Assembly (NCBI GenBank): GCA_020442475.1
Contig: JAGRKA010000009.1
Coordinates: forward strand, 1-56,475
Source of the DNA: Alphaproteobacteria bacterium
GTDB taxonomy: Bacteria > Pseudomonadota > Alphaproteobacteria > Micavibrionales > Micavibrionaceae
Length of the DNA stretch: 56,475 bases
Direction: 5' to 3'
The notes under the pieces were generated by a model. It had not been told where the DNA came from. It made no database searches and saw only the letters and a list, made by a program, of their open reading frames with translations. Below, one piece after another: positions 23,756 to 32,264 of this stretch. Within the stretch, counting starts at the first letter, position 1. The number at the start of each line of letters is the position of its first letter. Made by a program: the position numbers and the translations under genes.

Positions 23756-26739
23756 GCGCTGAAAATAATCAAAGCGTACGTACGGACACTCACAGATCAG
23801 GGCTTTTTTCCATCCCGGCAGGTATCCCTTTCGCGCGGGCGCTCGCTGCACAACTGCTTTTTGAAACGCAGGACAATCCTGAAAACCTCTCCCGCTATAA
23901 GATTCTGCTACCGACACGCCGGGCCTGCCGTACGCTGCAAGAGAGCTTTCTGCGCCTGAGTGAAAAGCAAGCGGTTTTGCTACCGCGTTTACAACCGCTT
24001 GGCGATGTTGACGAAGATGAATTGTCTTTGAGTTTAGCCGGGCAGGCAGGCCTTTCAAAATTTTTAGAGATCCCGCCTGCCATGCCGCCCTTGCAGCGCC
24101 AAATTTTGCTAGCGCGACTGATTGCCGGACGGCAGGATTTTACGCAAGGATTCGATCGGGCATTAGCCTTGGCCGCCGCTTTGGGGTACTTAATGGACCA
24201 GATCCACACTGAAGGATTGGATATGGCGGATATGGCCGCCCTGGTCCCTAATGAATTCGCCTCCCACTGGCAAATTACGCTGCGCTTTTTGGAGATTCTG
24301 AGCATCGAGTGGCCGAAAATTCTGGCGGAAAGCGGCCTGATTGAAGCAGCAGACCGGCGCAACCGTTTAATGAACGCGCTGAGTGATTTCTGGGAAGAGA
24401 ATCCACCCGAAATGCCGGTTATAGCTGCCGGATCGACAGGCTCAATTCCTGCAACGGGCCGTTTGCTGGGGGTTATAGCCGGTCTTCCACAAGGGCGGGT
24501 TGTTCTGCCGGGGCTGGATACGCAGATGGATACGCAAAGCTGGGACGCGCTCGAGGAAACGCATCCCCAATTCGGTCTGAAACAGCTTTTGGAGCGCATT
24601 GCCGTTTCCCGCCAATCCGTAAAACTATGGCCTGCACAGGATTATGGTACCGGACCGGCGCGGCGTATGCTGGCATCGGAAATTATGCGCCCGGCAGCAA
24701 CAAGCGCGCGCTGGATGGATTTAGGACAGGATGCGGCGCAAAAACCGCTTTTGGAAGCAGCGCTGGCCGGGATATCCCTTTATGAATGCGATCATGAGCG
24801 GGATGAGGCCGAGTTGATCGCCCTCCTGATGCGGGAAACGCTCGAGACACCGGGCAAAACGGCAGCGCTTGTTACCCCTAGCCGTACTTTGGCGCAAAGG
24901 GTACGGGCCGCAGCAAAGCGCTGGAATATCGCACTGGACGATTCGGCAGGGCGACCTCTGTCCCGAACGCAAGCCGGAACGTTTGCTTTGGCCGTTCATG
25001 AGGCAGCCAGAACGGCCCTTGCGCCCGTTGCGCTTTTGTCTTTGCTCAAACATCCGCTTTGCCGGACCGAACTCGATCCCGTCATCTACAAGGCTGCTAT
25101 AACCGCACTCGAAAAGGATGCTTTGCGCGGTATGCGGCCCGCTCCCGGATTGGAAGGGCTAGCCGCACGGCTGGGCCAAAAACCATCTCTCTTAGAGACG
25201 CTTGAAACAGCCCTTGGGCCTTTATGTGCATTATATGAGACAGGTAGGTCCTTGGATTTTGGGGCCTTGCTGGATACACATTTACGGGTCTGTGAAGCGC
25301 TTTGCACTGATCCGGCACTCCTTTGGAGCAATGAGGATGGCCGCGCGCTCGCAGGCCTTTTCACGGCACTGGTCGAACAAGCGCCCTTTATGCCTGCCGT
25401 AACACCCCACGCCTATGGTGCCGCGCTAGAACAGCTTACCGGGCAAGTGACGATCCGGCCCTCTTACGGGATGCATCCGCGCTTGATGATTCTGGGCCAG
25501 CTTGAAGCCCGTCTGATTGAGGCTGATTTTGTCATTTTAGGCGGGCTGAATGAGGGAACATGGCCGCCGGAAACGGGTCATGACCCGTTTATGTCTCGGC
25601 CCATGCGTCGGGACTTTGGTCTGCCTACACCTGAGCGTGCGGTAGGGCTGGCAGCTCATGATTTTACGCAAGGGCTGTGCATGGAAAATGTTGCTCTGAC
25701 CCGTTCACGAAAGGTTTCAGGTGCGCAGAGCGTTCCTGCGCGCTGGCTGCAAAGGCTGGATACGATTCTGGAAGCTGCCGCTCTTCCGCGCCATATTTTG
25801 ACCCGCTTTGAACCTGTGGCATGGGCTAAAGCCATGGATCATGTCACAGCCTTTTATCCGGCAGCCCGCCCTGCACCGCGCCCACCCCTCGAAAGCCGGC
25901 CCCGCCGTCTGTCCGTGACAAAAATCGAGACATGGCTGAAAGATCCTTATGCGATTTATGCTCGCCATATCCTTAAGCTCACTCCTCTTGACGATCTTGA
26001 TAAACAGCCGGATGCCGCTCTTTATGGGCAGGTTTTGCATGCCATACTTGATCAATTCGCGCGCGATTTCCCGGATGCTCTGCCGGATGATGCTGCAAAT
26101 AGGCTCGAAGAGATCGCCAGGGCTGTGGTTGCCGAGCACCACGATGATCCGGCGCTTTGGAGCTTTTGGTGGCCACGTTTTTCGAAAATCGCGCACTGGC
26201 TGGCCGAACATGAAAAGACATGGCGGGGGGATGGCGCAAAACTTTTGGGAACCGAAATTCGCGGTGAAATGGGCATACAAACGGCGAATGGAAAAGCCTT
26301 TACCCTCAGCGCGATCGCCGACCGCATTGACAGACTTGTAGACGGGCAGGCGGCGATTATCGACTATAAATCGGGCGGCACTTATAGCCAGAAAGGGATT
26401 AAGGAGGGTGGAGCGCCTCAATTACCGCTCGAAGCCCTCATTCTCTCTCGGGGCGGTTTTGGCGGGCTGCCTGCGATGGAAACAGGCTTTATGGGGTACT
26501 GGATTCTAACGGGTGGCACGCAGCCCGGCGATGCGGGAAAAGCTGTCACCGAAGGAATCGATGAGATTGTCTTACAAACTGAAACACGTCTAAAAACCCT
26601 GATCGACCGCTTTGATGACCCGCAAACGCCGTATCTCAGCCTGCCTCGTCCGGACAAGACTCCACGGTTCAACGATTACGAGCATCTGGCCCGCGTTCGG
26701 GAGTGGAGCGTTCTGGATAGCGCGGAGGACGCAGCATGA
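23752..26739 (+). CDS. addB: Double-strand break repair protein AddB
   Basis: A 995-residue subunit of the AddAB helicase–nuclease that resects double-strand ends for RecA loading. The N-terminal inactivated helicase part begins around residue 15 (LFSIPAGIPFARALAAQLLF) with KILLPTRRACRTLQESFLRL. A central stretch (ADFVILGGLNEGTWPPETGH; DPFMSRPMRRDFGLPTPERA) is typical of AddB. The C-terminal PD-(D/E)XK nuclease domain starts near 720 (LSVTKIETWLKDPYAIYARH) and has the catalytic AIIDYKSGG near residue 873. It overlaps murU by four bases at the start (ATGA) and addA by four at the end. Length is usual for alphaproteobacteria. Confidence 0.94.
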   Translation: MSAENNQSVRTDTHRSGLFSIPAGIPFARALAAQLLFETQDNPENLSRYKILLPTRRACRTLQESFLRLSEKQAVLLPRLQPLGDVDEDELSLSLAGQAGLSKFLEIPPAMPPLQRQILLARLIAGRQDFTQGFDRALALAAALGYLMDQIHTEGLDMADMAALVPNEFASHWQITLRFLEILSIEWPKILAESGLIEAADRRNRLMNALSDFWEENPPEMPVIAAGSTGSIPATGRLLGVIAGLPQGRVVLPGLDTQMDTQSWDALEETHPQFGLKQLLERIAVSRQSVKLWPAQDYGTGPARRMLASEIMRPAATSARWMDLGQDAAQKPLLEAALAGISLYECDHERDEAELIALLMRETLETPGKTAALVTPSRTLAQRVRAAAKRWNIALDDSAGRPLSRTQAGTFALAVHEAARTALAPVALLSLLKHPLCRTELDPVIYKAAITALEKDALRGMRPAPGLEGLAARLGQKPSLLETLETALGPLCALYETGRSLDFGALLDTHLRVCEALCTDPALLWSNEDGRALAGLFTALVEQAPFMPAVTPHAYGAALEQLTGQVTIRPSYGMHPRLMILGQLEARLIEADFVILGGLNEGTWPPETGHDPFMSRPMRRDFGLPTPERAVGLAAHDFTQGLCMENVALTRSRKVSGAQSVPARWLQRLDTILEAAALPRHILTRFEPVAWAKAMDHVTAFYPAARPAPRPPLESRPRRLSVTKIETWLKDPYAIYARHILKLTPLDDLDKQPDAALYGQVLHAILDQFARDFPDALPDDAANRLEEIARAVVAEHHDDPALWSFWWPRFSKIAHWLAEHEKTWRGDGAKLLGTEIRGEMGIQTANGKAFTLSAIADRIDRLVDGQAAIIDYKSGGTYSQKGIKEGGAPQLPLEALILSRGGFGGLPAMETGFMGYWILTGGTQPGDAGKAVTEGIDEIVLQTETRLKTLIDRFDDPQTPYLSLPRPDKTPRFNDYEHLARVREWSVLDSAEDAA

Positions 26740-29700
26740 GTATCGAAACGCACGGGACTCAAAATACGGTTCACTCCGAGGATCGTATGGGTTCATCTGA
26801 ACCGGGATCGCACCGTGCGCCTGATCCGAACGTTCTTCAACGCAGGGCTTCCGCCCCGTTCTCTTCCGTCTGGGTCGGCGCCTCCGCGGGAACAGGCAAA
26901 ACGAAAGTTCTTACAGACAGAGTTCTCCGGCTGCTTTTGCCGCGCGAGGATGGCAGCGCCGGAACGCCGGCGCACAGAATTTTGTGTCTGACCTTCACCA
27001 AGGCGGGCGCCAGCGAAATGGCCTTGCGGATCAACCGGATTTTAGGCCGTTGGGCGGTTTTACCCCTGGATATGGCTGAACAACACGGTGGAAATACAAA
27101 AGACAGCACCGGCGGTAAAACGCTGCGCAGTGAATTGCAGAGCTTGTTGGGCCGATCCCCCGGAGAGGCCGAGATTGGTGCAGCCCGCCGTCTGTTCGCC
27201 GAAGTCATTGATACGCCCGGCGGGCTGAACATCATGACAATCCATTCTTTCTGCCAATCCGTTTTGGGGCGCTTTCCGCTGGAGGTAGGCCTCGTTCCCG
27301 GATTTGGCGTTGCAGAAGAGCGGCAGGCAAAGGCTTTGCTGGAAGAGGCTTGTCAGCAGGTTTTTGCAACCGCTATCGCGGATAAGGCGTCTTTTCTCTA
27401 CGGCGCGCTTGGCCGGATCGCCTCCGATATTCACGAAAGCGGTTTCCGCCAGCTCATTCAGGCGCTTGTCGCTGAACGGCGCCAGCTCAAGCACTTGTTA
27501 CGCAGGCATTTTTGTGTAGAAGGGCTTTACACCGAAACATGCCGCACTTTGGATATTTCCGCAGGACAGACGCCTGAAACCGTGCTCGCTGCTCATTGTG
27601 CGGATAATGCTTTCGATAAAGAAAGCCTGAGCTGGATGGCCGGAATTTTGGGCGAATCCGATAAGAAAACGGATATGCAGGCCGCAGAGGCCCTCTCAAG
27701 CTGGATTTACACTGATTTCGATACGCGCGTGACCCTTTTTAGCGCCTATACGTCTGTTTTTCTGACACAGAAGGGGGAGCTTCGAAAAAAGGCAGCGAGT
27801 AAGGCTGTAACAGACACTTACCCCGAAATTGAGGGTATTTTTCAGCAAGAAGGTGAGCGGATTCAAAATGTGCTGGAGGTGCAAAAAAAGGTTCATTGCG
27901 CCGCCTTGACCCGCGATCTTTTTGCATTGGGTGAATCCGTCCTAAACCGCTATGACAGTCTCAAAGCGGAACAAGGCGTACTGGATTTTGACGATCTCAT
28001 TTTCGAGACTCTTGACCTGCTGAAAGGGCGCGCTGACACGGCAGGCGCAAGCGGCGGGCAATGGGTCCAATATAAGCTCGACCGCGGGCTGGAGCATATT
28101 CTTGTCGATGAGGCGCAGGATACGAATCCGGAGCAATGGGCGATCGTTGAAGCGCTGTGCGATGAATTTTTTGCCGGACGCAGCGCCGGAGAAAGAGAGC
28201 GCACGATTTTTAGCGTTGGGGACGAAAAACAATCTATTTACGGTTTTCAGCGCGCTTCCCCCGAAGAGTTTGCACGGATGCACGCCTATTTTGCCACGCG
28301 GGTTAGACAAGCTGGGGCCTGCTGGGAAACGGTGAAGCTCAATATCTCCTTTCGATCCGTCAAAAGCGTTTTGGCCGCGGTAGACAGCGTATTCGAATCT
28401 ATGTCCGCTTTCGGGGGCACGGACGGCGACCCGGTCAGGCACCATTCTTTCCGCCGCGGACAGGCCGGGCTTGTCGAGCTTTGGCCGCTTTTCGAAGATG
28501 ATGAAGCCTCGCAGGAGGATTTATGGACTCCACCGCTACAGGCGCAGGATAAAATCACAGGCACCGCGCGGCTGGCTGCTCATATCGCTGGAACGGTCCG
28601 CAAATGGCTGGACGAAGGGGAAATGCTGCCCTCCAGAGGCCGTCCACTCAGACCCGGCGATATCATGGTTCTTGTCAGGACCCGCACGGCCTTTACACAC
28701 CAACTGACCCGTGCCCTGAAGGCGCAGGGCGTGCTGGTAGGCGGTGTGGACAGGATCGTTCTTAACGACCAGATCGCCGTTCAGGATATGCTGGCCTGCG
28801 CATCCTTTGCGCTGCTGCCGGAAGACGATCTAACGCTGGCCTGTTTGTTGAAATCGCCTTTGATCAACCTGAGTGAAGAGGCGCTCTATGATTTGGCTTA
28901 CGGGCGCTCCGGCTCTCTTTGGGAGCGTGTGAAGACCCAAGCCGCTCCTGCAGTGCGGGAGTATCTGGCCATGCTGATCGAGGAAGGACGGCGTTCCACA
29001 CCTTACGATTTTCTATCCATAATTTTGCAAAGACCGTGTCCGGCGGAGTCCAGGAGCGGCTTGCGGGCTTTCAAAAAGCGGCTGGGAGAGGATGCGCTCG
29101 AAGTTCTGGATGAGCTGTTGAACAGCGCGCTTGAGTTCGAACGTCTCCATATGCCGTTACTCCAGCTCTTCCTCCAATGGCAAAAAGAGGGCGGCGGCGA
29201 TATCAAGCGTGAGGACGAAGACGGTGCAGACCATGTGCGTATCCTGACAGTGCATGGCTCCAAGGGTCTTCAGGCTCCGGTCGTAATTTTACCCGACACG
29301 ACCTCTTCTCCGGGTCAAAGCCGGGGTAACAGGCCGGGCGAGCGTATATTATGGCCTGATAAAACCGGACTGGATATCCCGCTCTGGTCGCCGCGTACGG
29401 AGTGCGATTACGCAACGTACAGCCGTGCGGCGGAAGCGCTTCGGGCGCGTGAGATCGCCGAATATGATCGGCTGCTTTATGTCGCGATGACCCGCGCGGA
29501 AGACAGGCTGTATGTCGGCGGTGCGCTCAAAAGCAAAGAGTTGCAGGATGGGTGCTGGTATGAGCGTATCCGGACCGGGCTGGAGCGGCTGCCGGATATT
29601 GAGCAACTGGACGGCGGTGGGTTACGTCTTGGCAATCCGCAGCTTCATGATCCGGACAGACCGGACGTAAAACCCGATACCCCAAGCATGCCAACGACCC

Positions 29701-30302
29701 CGCCCGCATGGCTTGGACAGACCGCACCACAAGAGCAAGCCTTACAAGCCGCGCTTGCCCCCTCCCGGCTCGAAGACGCCTCGGACTCTGCCTTATCGCC
29801 GCTCAAGGGCGCGGATGATTTCCGTTTCCGGCGCGGAAATTTGACCCATAAGCTCCTTGAGATTTTGCCGGACCTGCCTCTTGAAGCTCGGGCGCAAGCT
29901 ACAAACCGCTTTTTGGGCCGGAACGCGCCGGATCTGGATGAATTTTTATGCGCAGACATTGCCGCCGAAACGCTCGCCTTGCTGGAGCACCCCGAATTCG
30001 CGCCCTTATTCGGACCGGATTCTCTGGCTGAAGCGCCTGTCGCGGGCTTTTTGCCGGATGGCACGCCGGTCCGGGGACAAGTGGACCGCTTATTGATCGG
30101 GCCGGATGATATCTGGATTATCGACTATAAAACAAACCGTCCGCCGCCGAAAACCCCGGAAGAGGTCCCGCAAATCTACCGCGCCCAGCTTAAAAGCTAC
30201 GCCGCTATTCTGTCACAGATCTATCCGGGGCGTGTCCTTCATGCGGGATTGCTCTGGACGGACGGACCATGCCTTATGCCTATTGATCTGAAAGGCGTGT
30301 AG
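26736..30302 (+). CDS. addA: Double-strand break repair helicase AddA
   Basis: A 1188-residue UvrD-family helicase with a C-terminal nuclease, partner of AddB. Motif I is WVGASAGTGKTKVLTDRVLR near residue 47; motif Ia LCLTFTKAGASEM; motif II ILVDEAQDTNPEQW near 455; motif III FSVGDEKQSIYGFQRASPEE; motif V LTVHGSKGLQAPVVILPDT; motif VI RLLYVAMTRAEDRLYVGG. The nuclease domain has DIWIIDYKTNRPPP near residue 1125. The start at 26736 has GGAGG seven bases upstream and overlaps addB; an internal ATG at 26790 also has a reasonable site. trxA follows after 38 bases. Confidence 0.95.
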   Translation: MSIETHGTQNTVHSEDRMGSSEPGSHRAPDPNVLQRRASAPFSSVWVGASAGTGKTKVLTDRVLRLLLPREDGSAGTPAHRILCLTFTKAGASEMALRINRILGRWAVLPLDMAEQHGGNTKDSTGGKTLRSELQSLLGRSPGEAEIGAARRLFAEVIDTPGGLNIMTIHSFCQSVLGRFPLEVGLVPGFGVAEERQAKALLEEACQQVFATAIADKASFLYGALGRIASDIHESGFRQLIQALVAERRQLKHLLRRHFCVEGLYTETCRTLDISAGQTPETVLAAHCADNAFDKESLSWMAGILGESDKKTDMQAAEALSSWIYTDFDTRVTLFSAYTSVFLTQKGELRKKAASKAVTDTYPEIEGIFQQEGERIQNVLEVQKKVHCAALTRDLFALGESVLNRYDSLKAEQGVLDFDDLIFETLDLLKGRADTAGASGGQWVQYKLDRGLEHILVDEAQDTNPEQWAIVEALCDEFFAGRSAGERERTIFSVGDEKQSIYGFQRASPEEFARMHAYFATRVRQAGACWETVKLNISFRSVKSVLAAVDSVFESMSAFGGTDGDPVRHHSFRRGQAGLVELWPLFEDDEASQEDLWTPPLQAQDKITGTARLAAHIAGTVRKWLDEGEMLPSRGRPLRPGDIMVLVRTRTAFTHQLTRALKAQGVLVGGVDRIVLNDQIAVQDMLACASFALLPEDDLTLACLLKSPLINLSEEALYDLAYGRSGSLWERVKTQAAPAVREYLAMLIEEGRRSTPYDFLSIILQRPCPAESRSGLRAFKKRLGEDALEVLDELLNSALEFERLHMPLLQLFLQWQKEGGGDIKREDEDGADHVRILTVHGSKGLQAPVVILPDTTSSPGQSRGNRPGERILWPDKTGLDIPLWSPRTECDYATYSRAAEALRAREIAEYDRLLYVAMTRAEDRLYVGGALKSKELQDGCWYERIRTGLERLPDIEQLDGGGLRLGNPQLHDPDRPDVKPDTPSMPTTPPAWLGQTAPQEQALQAALAPSRLEDASDSALSPLKGADDFRFRRGNLTHKLLEILPDLPLEARAQATNRFLGRNAPDLDEFLCADIAAETLALLEHPEFAPLFGPDSLAEAPVAGFLPDGTPVRGQVDRLLIGPDDIWIIDYKTNRPPPKTPEEVPQIYRAQLKSYAAILSQIYPGRVLHAGLLWTDGPCLMPIDLKGV

Positions 30303-30340
30303 GCTTATATCTGTTGAAAAAGGAAAGGAACATCACACCC

Positions 30341-30661
30341 ATGTCAAGCGTAGCCGTTAATGATGAAAAGTTTGAATCCGAAGTCCTGCAAGCCGACCTG
30401 CCTGTACTGGTCGATTTCTGGGCTGAATGGTGCGGGCCGTGCAAGGCGCTTTCACCTCTGGTCGATGAACTGGCCTCCGAACTGTCCGGCAAGGTGAAGG
30501 TTGTGAAGGTCAATATTGACGAATCACCCGAAGCACCCTCGAAATACGGGGTGCGCGGTATTCCGACCCTGATGCTTTTCAAGGGCGGCAAAGTTGTCGA
30601 TACGCGCGTGGGCGGTATGCCGAAAAGCCAGCTTGCCGAATGGGTCGAGGACACACTCTAG
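30341..30661 (+). CDS. trxA: Thioredoxin
   Basis: A 106-residue cytoplasmic thioredoxin. Active site WAEWCGPCKALSP with the two redox Cys near residues 31 and 34; cis-Pro loop VRGIPTLMLFKGG near residue 73. ATG at 30341 with AAGGAA ten bases upstream is preferred over an in-frame ATG at 30314. It is the last gene of the tsaE–addA run; addA–trxA adjacency is common in alphaproteobacteria. It converges on the unknown gene at 30676 with a 14-base gap. Confidence 0.96.
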   Translation: MSSVAVNDEKFESEVLQADLPVLVDFWAEWCGPCKALSPLVDELASELSGKVKVVKVNIDESPEAPSKYGVRGIPTLMLFKGGKVVDTRVGGMPKSQLAEWVEDTL

Positions 30662-30675
30662 ACCGCTTCGAAAGG

Positions 30676-31581
30676 TCAGGACAGGCCTGCTTCTCTCAAG
30701 ACGGAGGCAGGCACGCGCTTAATATCATCAAGGATTAAACTTGATAGTGTCCGCTCAAGCCCTCCGATCACGGCAGGAATCGAAACTTCCTCATGCCGGT
30801 CCCCTATCGGCTCGAGAATCATCTGCTGCAGGTTAGCTGAGCTTATCTTGAACCTGAAAATAGCCGCATGCTCCCCGAACTTAACGGAGAGTTGAGGCTC
30901 GTTTCTGTCTTTTATGAAGAGCGTCCCCGAACAGCCTTCGCCTATATCTTTGATATCAACACTATAGGTCTTTGAGAGCGTGCTCGCTTGTTCCGGGCTT
31001 TTTTTACCGTCTTTTTGAGCGGCCAGATTAAAGGCAGATCCTAAAAGTTTGCGGGGCAATAGTGGTGATACCGGGGAAGACCCTGCATGGCTTACGCTCT
31101 CCCCGGACACATCGGCTCGTTGTGTTTTCGGAAGTGCTCGCGTCCCAGCTACCGGTTCACCACCTTGAGGGTGCGTTAAAAGAGCATGAACAGATTCTTC
31201 AGTCTCAAGAGTATACCCCTTGGACAGTATCTTTGAAGAAACGCTTACCAACACCGCCGCCGCCTTTTCAGGATCGACATTATCTTTTGTCTGAAGAACG
31301 AAATGCCCATGGTCACCTTTCTCAAACGAAAAGGATACCTGCTGTTCAGTATCGGAAGATATGATGTGGACAGGGCCGTTACCCGTTCTCACAATCGCAG
31401 AGATCTCCGGCTCATCTGCCCCTCGATTTTGAAAAACGGCTTTAAAGGGAAATGCTTCCGCTCCAAGACACTTTGCGGAGTCCTCTAAAAATCCGGGGAT
31501 CTGCATGATAATAGTATCGGCAATCGCCTTCAATCTGACCTCTGGCGTTGCCTCTTCGGATACAGGGTTCAATAAGGCCAT
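30676..31581 (-). CDS. Hypothetical two-part cytoplasmic protein
   Basis: A 301-residue protein I do not recognise. ATG at 31581. The N-terminal half (residues 1-130) and the C-terminal part (about 205-301) look folded and are separated by a Ser/Ala/Pro/Gly-rich linker (about 140-185). The C-terminal part (TYSVDIKDIGEGCSGTLFIK; IFRFKISSANLQQMILEPIG) has a beta-barrel-like rhythm that faintly recalls PilZ-type or flagellar-brake domains, but the RxxxR and DxSxxG motifs are absent, so I do not assign it. There is no signal peptide or membrane segment. It is a single gene, convergent with trxA; upstream is the long non-coding stretch with a candidate small RNA. Confidence 0.65.
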   Translation of the reverse strand: MALLNPVSEEATPEVRLKAIADTIIMQIPGFLEDSAKCLGAEAFPFKAVFQNRGADEPEISAIVRTGNGPVHIISSDTEQQVSFSFEKGDHGHFVLQTKDNVDPEKAAAVLVSVSSKILSKGYTLETEESVHALLTHPQGGEPVAGTRALPKTQRADVSGESVSHAGSSPVSPLLPRKLLGSAFNLAAQKDGKKSPEQASTLSKTYSVDIKDIGEGCSGTLFIKDRNEPQLSVKFGEHAAIFRFKISSANLQQMILEPIGDRHEEVSIPAVIGGLERTLSSLILDDIKRVPASVLREAGLS

Positions 31582-31673
31582 GGTAATACTCTGCTTACGC
31601 TCTTTCCTATGAGGGTCTGTTCAAGCTGATATACGGTTATTGTCATATTTTCAATATCTTTTACAGAAAAATA

Positions 31674-31702
31674 TTGCTTTTACATAAAATTTTATATATT
31701 CT
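31674..31702 (+). promoter_or_regulatory. Candidate promoter for the small RNA
   Basis: TTGCTT (31674-31679) and TATTCT (31697-31702), 17 bases apart, in an AT-rich stretch. Transcription would begin near 31709 and reach the terminator at 31865-31888. Confidence 0.4.
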
Positions 31703-31708
31703 AAAAAT

Positions 31709-31888
31709 ATAAGGTCAGTGCGCAAGAGAATTTAAGAACCGGCCATATGCCCGAGGGAACGGGGTTGTTTTTGAAGGTGGGCCAATTTTTATAACGGACC
31801 GGTTCTATGTGGGGATTTCAGCAGGCCTGGTTTTGACGTTTCATCCAATCTGGTACCAACTATAGCCGCCTTCGGGCGGTTTTTTTTC
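31709..31888 (+). ncRNA. Candidate small RNA, about 180 nt
   Basis: A stretch with no credible gene that ends in a textbook intrinsic terminator (31865-31888). It contains a perfect 8-bp stem, AGAACCGG (31735-31742) with CCGGTTCT (31799-31806), enclosing GCCC/GGGC pairing (31749-31752 with 31779-31782). A promoter-like pair lies just upstream. I compared it mentally with 6S, SRP, tmRNA and common riboswitches and found no match. The nearest downstream gene starts nearly 400 bases later beyond repeats, so an independent RNA is likelier than a leader. Confidence 0.45.
31865..31888 (+). terminator. Strong intrinsic terminator
   Basis: GCCGCC, a TTCG tetraloop, GGCGGT, then an unbroken run of eight T (31880-31887). 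It has the classical form and faces the plus strand; no protein gene lies immediately before it. Confidence 0.85.
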
Positions 31889-31935
31889 GTTACAACATAA
31901 TTATAGCTTGGCTGATATAACTTGATTCGAAAAAT

Positions 31936-32019
31936 CGTCATTGCGAGGAGGCGTAGCCGACGAAGCAATCCAGCATCGTAACTGGATTGCCGCGCATCCT
32001 TCAGATGCTCGCAAGGACA
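31936..32019. repeat. Palindromic repeat, copy 1 (about 84 bp)
   Basis: Two 38-base arms (31936-31973 and 31982-32019) are inverted imperfect copies around an 8-base loop. Both arms share TTGCGAG near the outside and GCAATCCAG near the loop. This is the 'CATTGCGAGGAG…GAAGCAATCCAG' type of dispersed palindrome seen in many bacterial genomes. The outer 16 bases (CGTCATTGCGAGGAGG) recur exactly, inverted, at 45654-45669. Confidence 0.8.
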
Positions 32020-32073
32020 ATATTGTATGATCATTTTGTACGCGATCCACATAAGGTCAGCCGCTTTGCGGCC

Positions 32074-32129
32074 GGCATTCCCGGATTCCCGCTGTTTTAG
32101 GTTCGCTGTGCTTCCCCGCGGGGACGACG
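32074..32129. repeat. Degenerate second palindrome next to copy 1
   Basis: GGCATTCCCGGATTCCCGCT at 32074-32093 and, inverted, GCTTCCCCGCGGGGACGACG at 32110-32129 resemble the arms of the widespread 'GTCATTCCCGCGAAAGCGGGAATCC' palindrome, partly decayed. The remaining gap sequence to 32201 shows nothing else I can support. Confidence 0.5.
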
Positions 32130-32201
32130 ATAAGAGGGTGTTCAATTTTTAACTGGAATGACTATATCCTCATAAAATATCAACGCAACATCATAAAAAG
32201 T

Positions 32202-32230
32202 TTGAAAATTACATTATAATTCTGTATGTT
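32202..32230 (+). promoter_or_regulatory. Candidate promoter for the hydrolase gene
   Basis: TTGAAA (32202-32207) and TATGTT (32225-32230) with a 17-base spacer, 34 bases before the start codon at 32265. The region is very AT-rich, so chance matches are possible. Confidence 0.4.
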
Positions 32231-32264
32231 GAAACAAAGTGTCTGAGTTATAGAAAGTGTATGT

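Noticed and set aside
30676-31581. PilZ domain in the unknown protein
   Set aside because: The RxxxR and DxSxxG motifs needed for cyclic-di-GMP binding are absent; only a general beta rhythm is similar.
31709-31888. 6S RNA, SRP RNA or a known riboswitch
   Set aside because: No long closing stem with central bubble, no GGAAGGAAGCAGC-type SRP loop, and no riboswitch core recognised; kept as an unassigned RNA.
31789-32145. Minus-strand open frame of 118 codons through the repeat region
   Set aside because: It runs across the candidate RNA terminator and the palindromic repeat, has no ribosome site, and its translation (SSPRG…ESGNAGRK) is typical of translated repeats.
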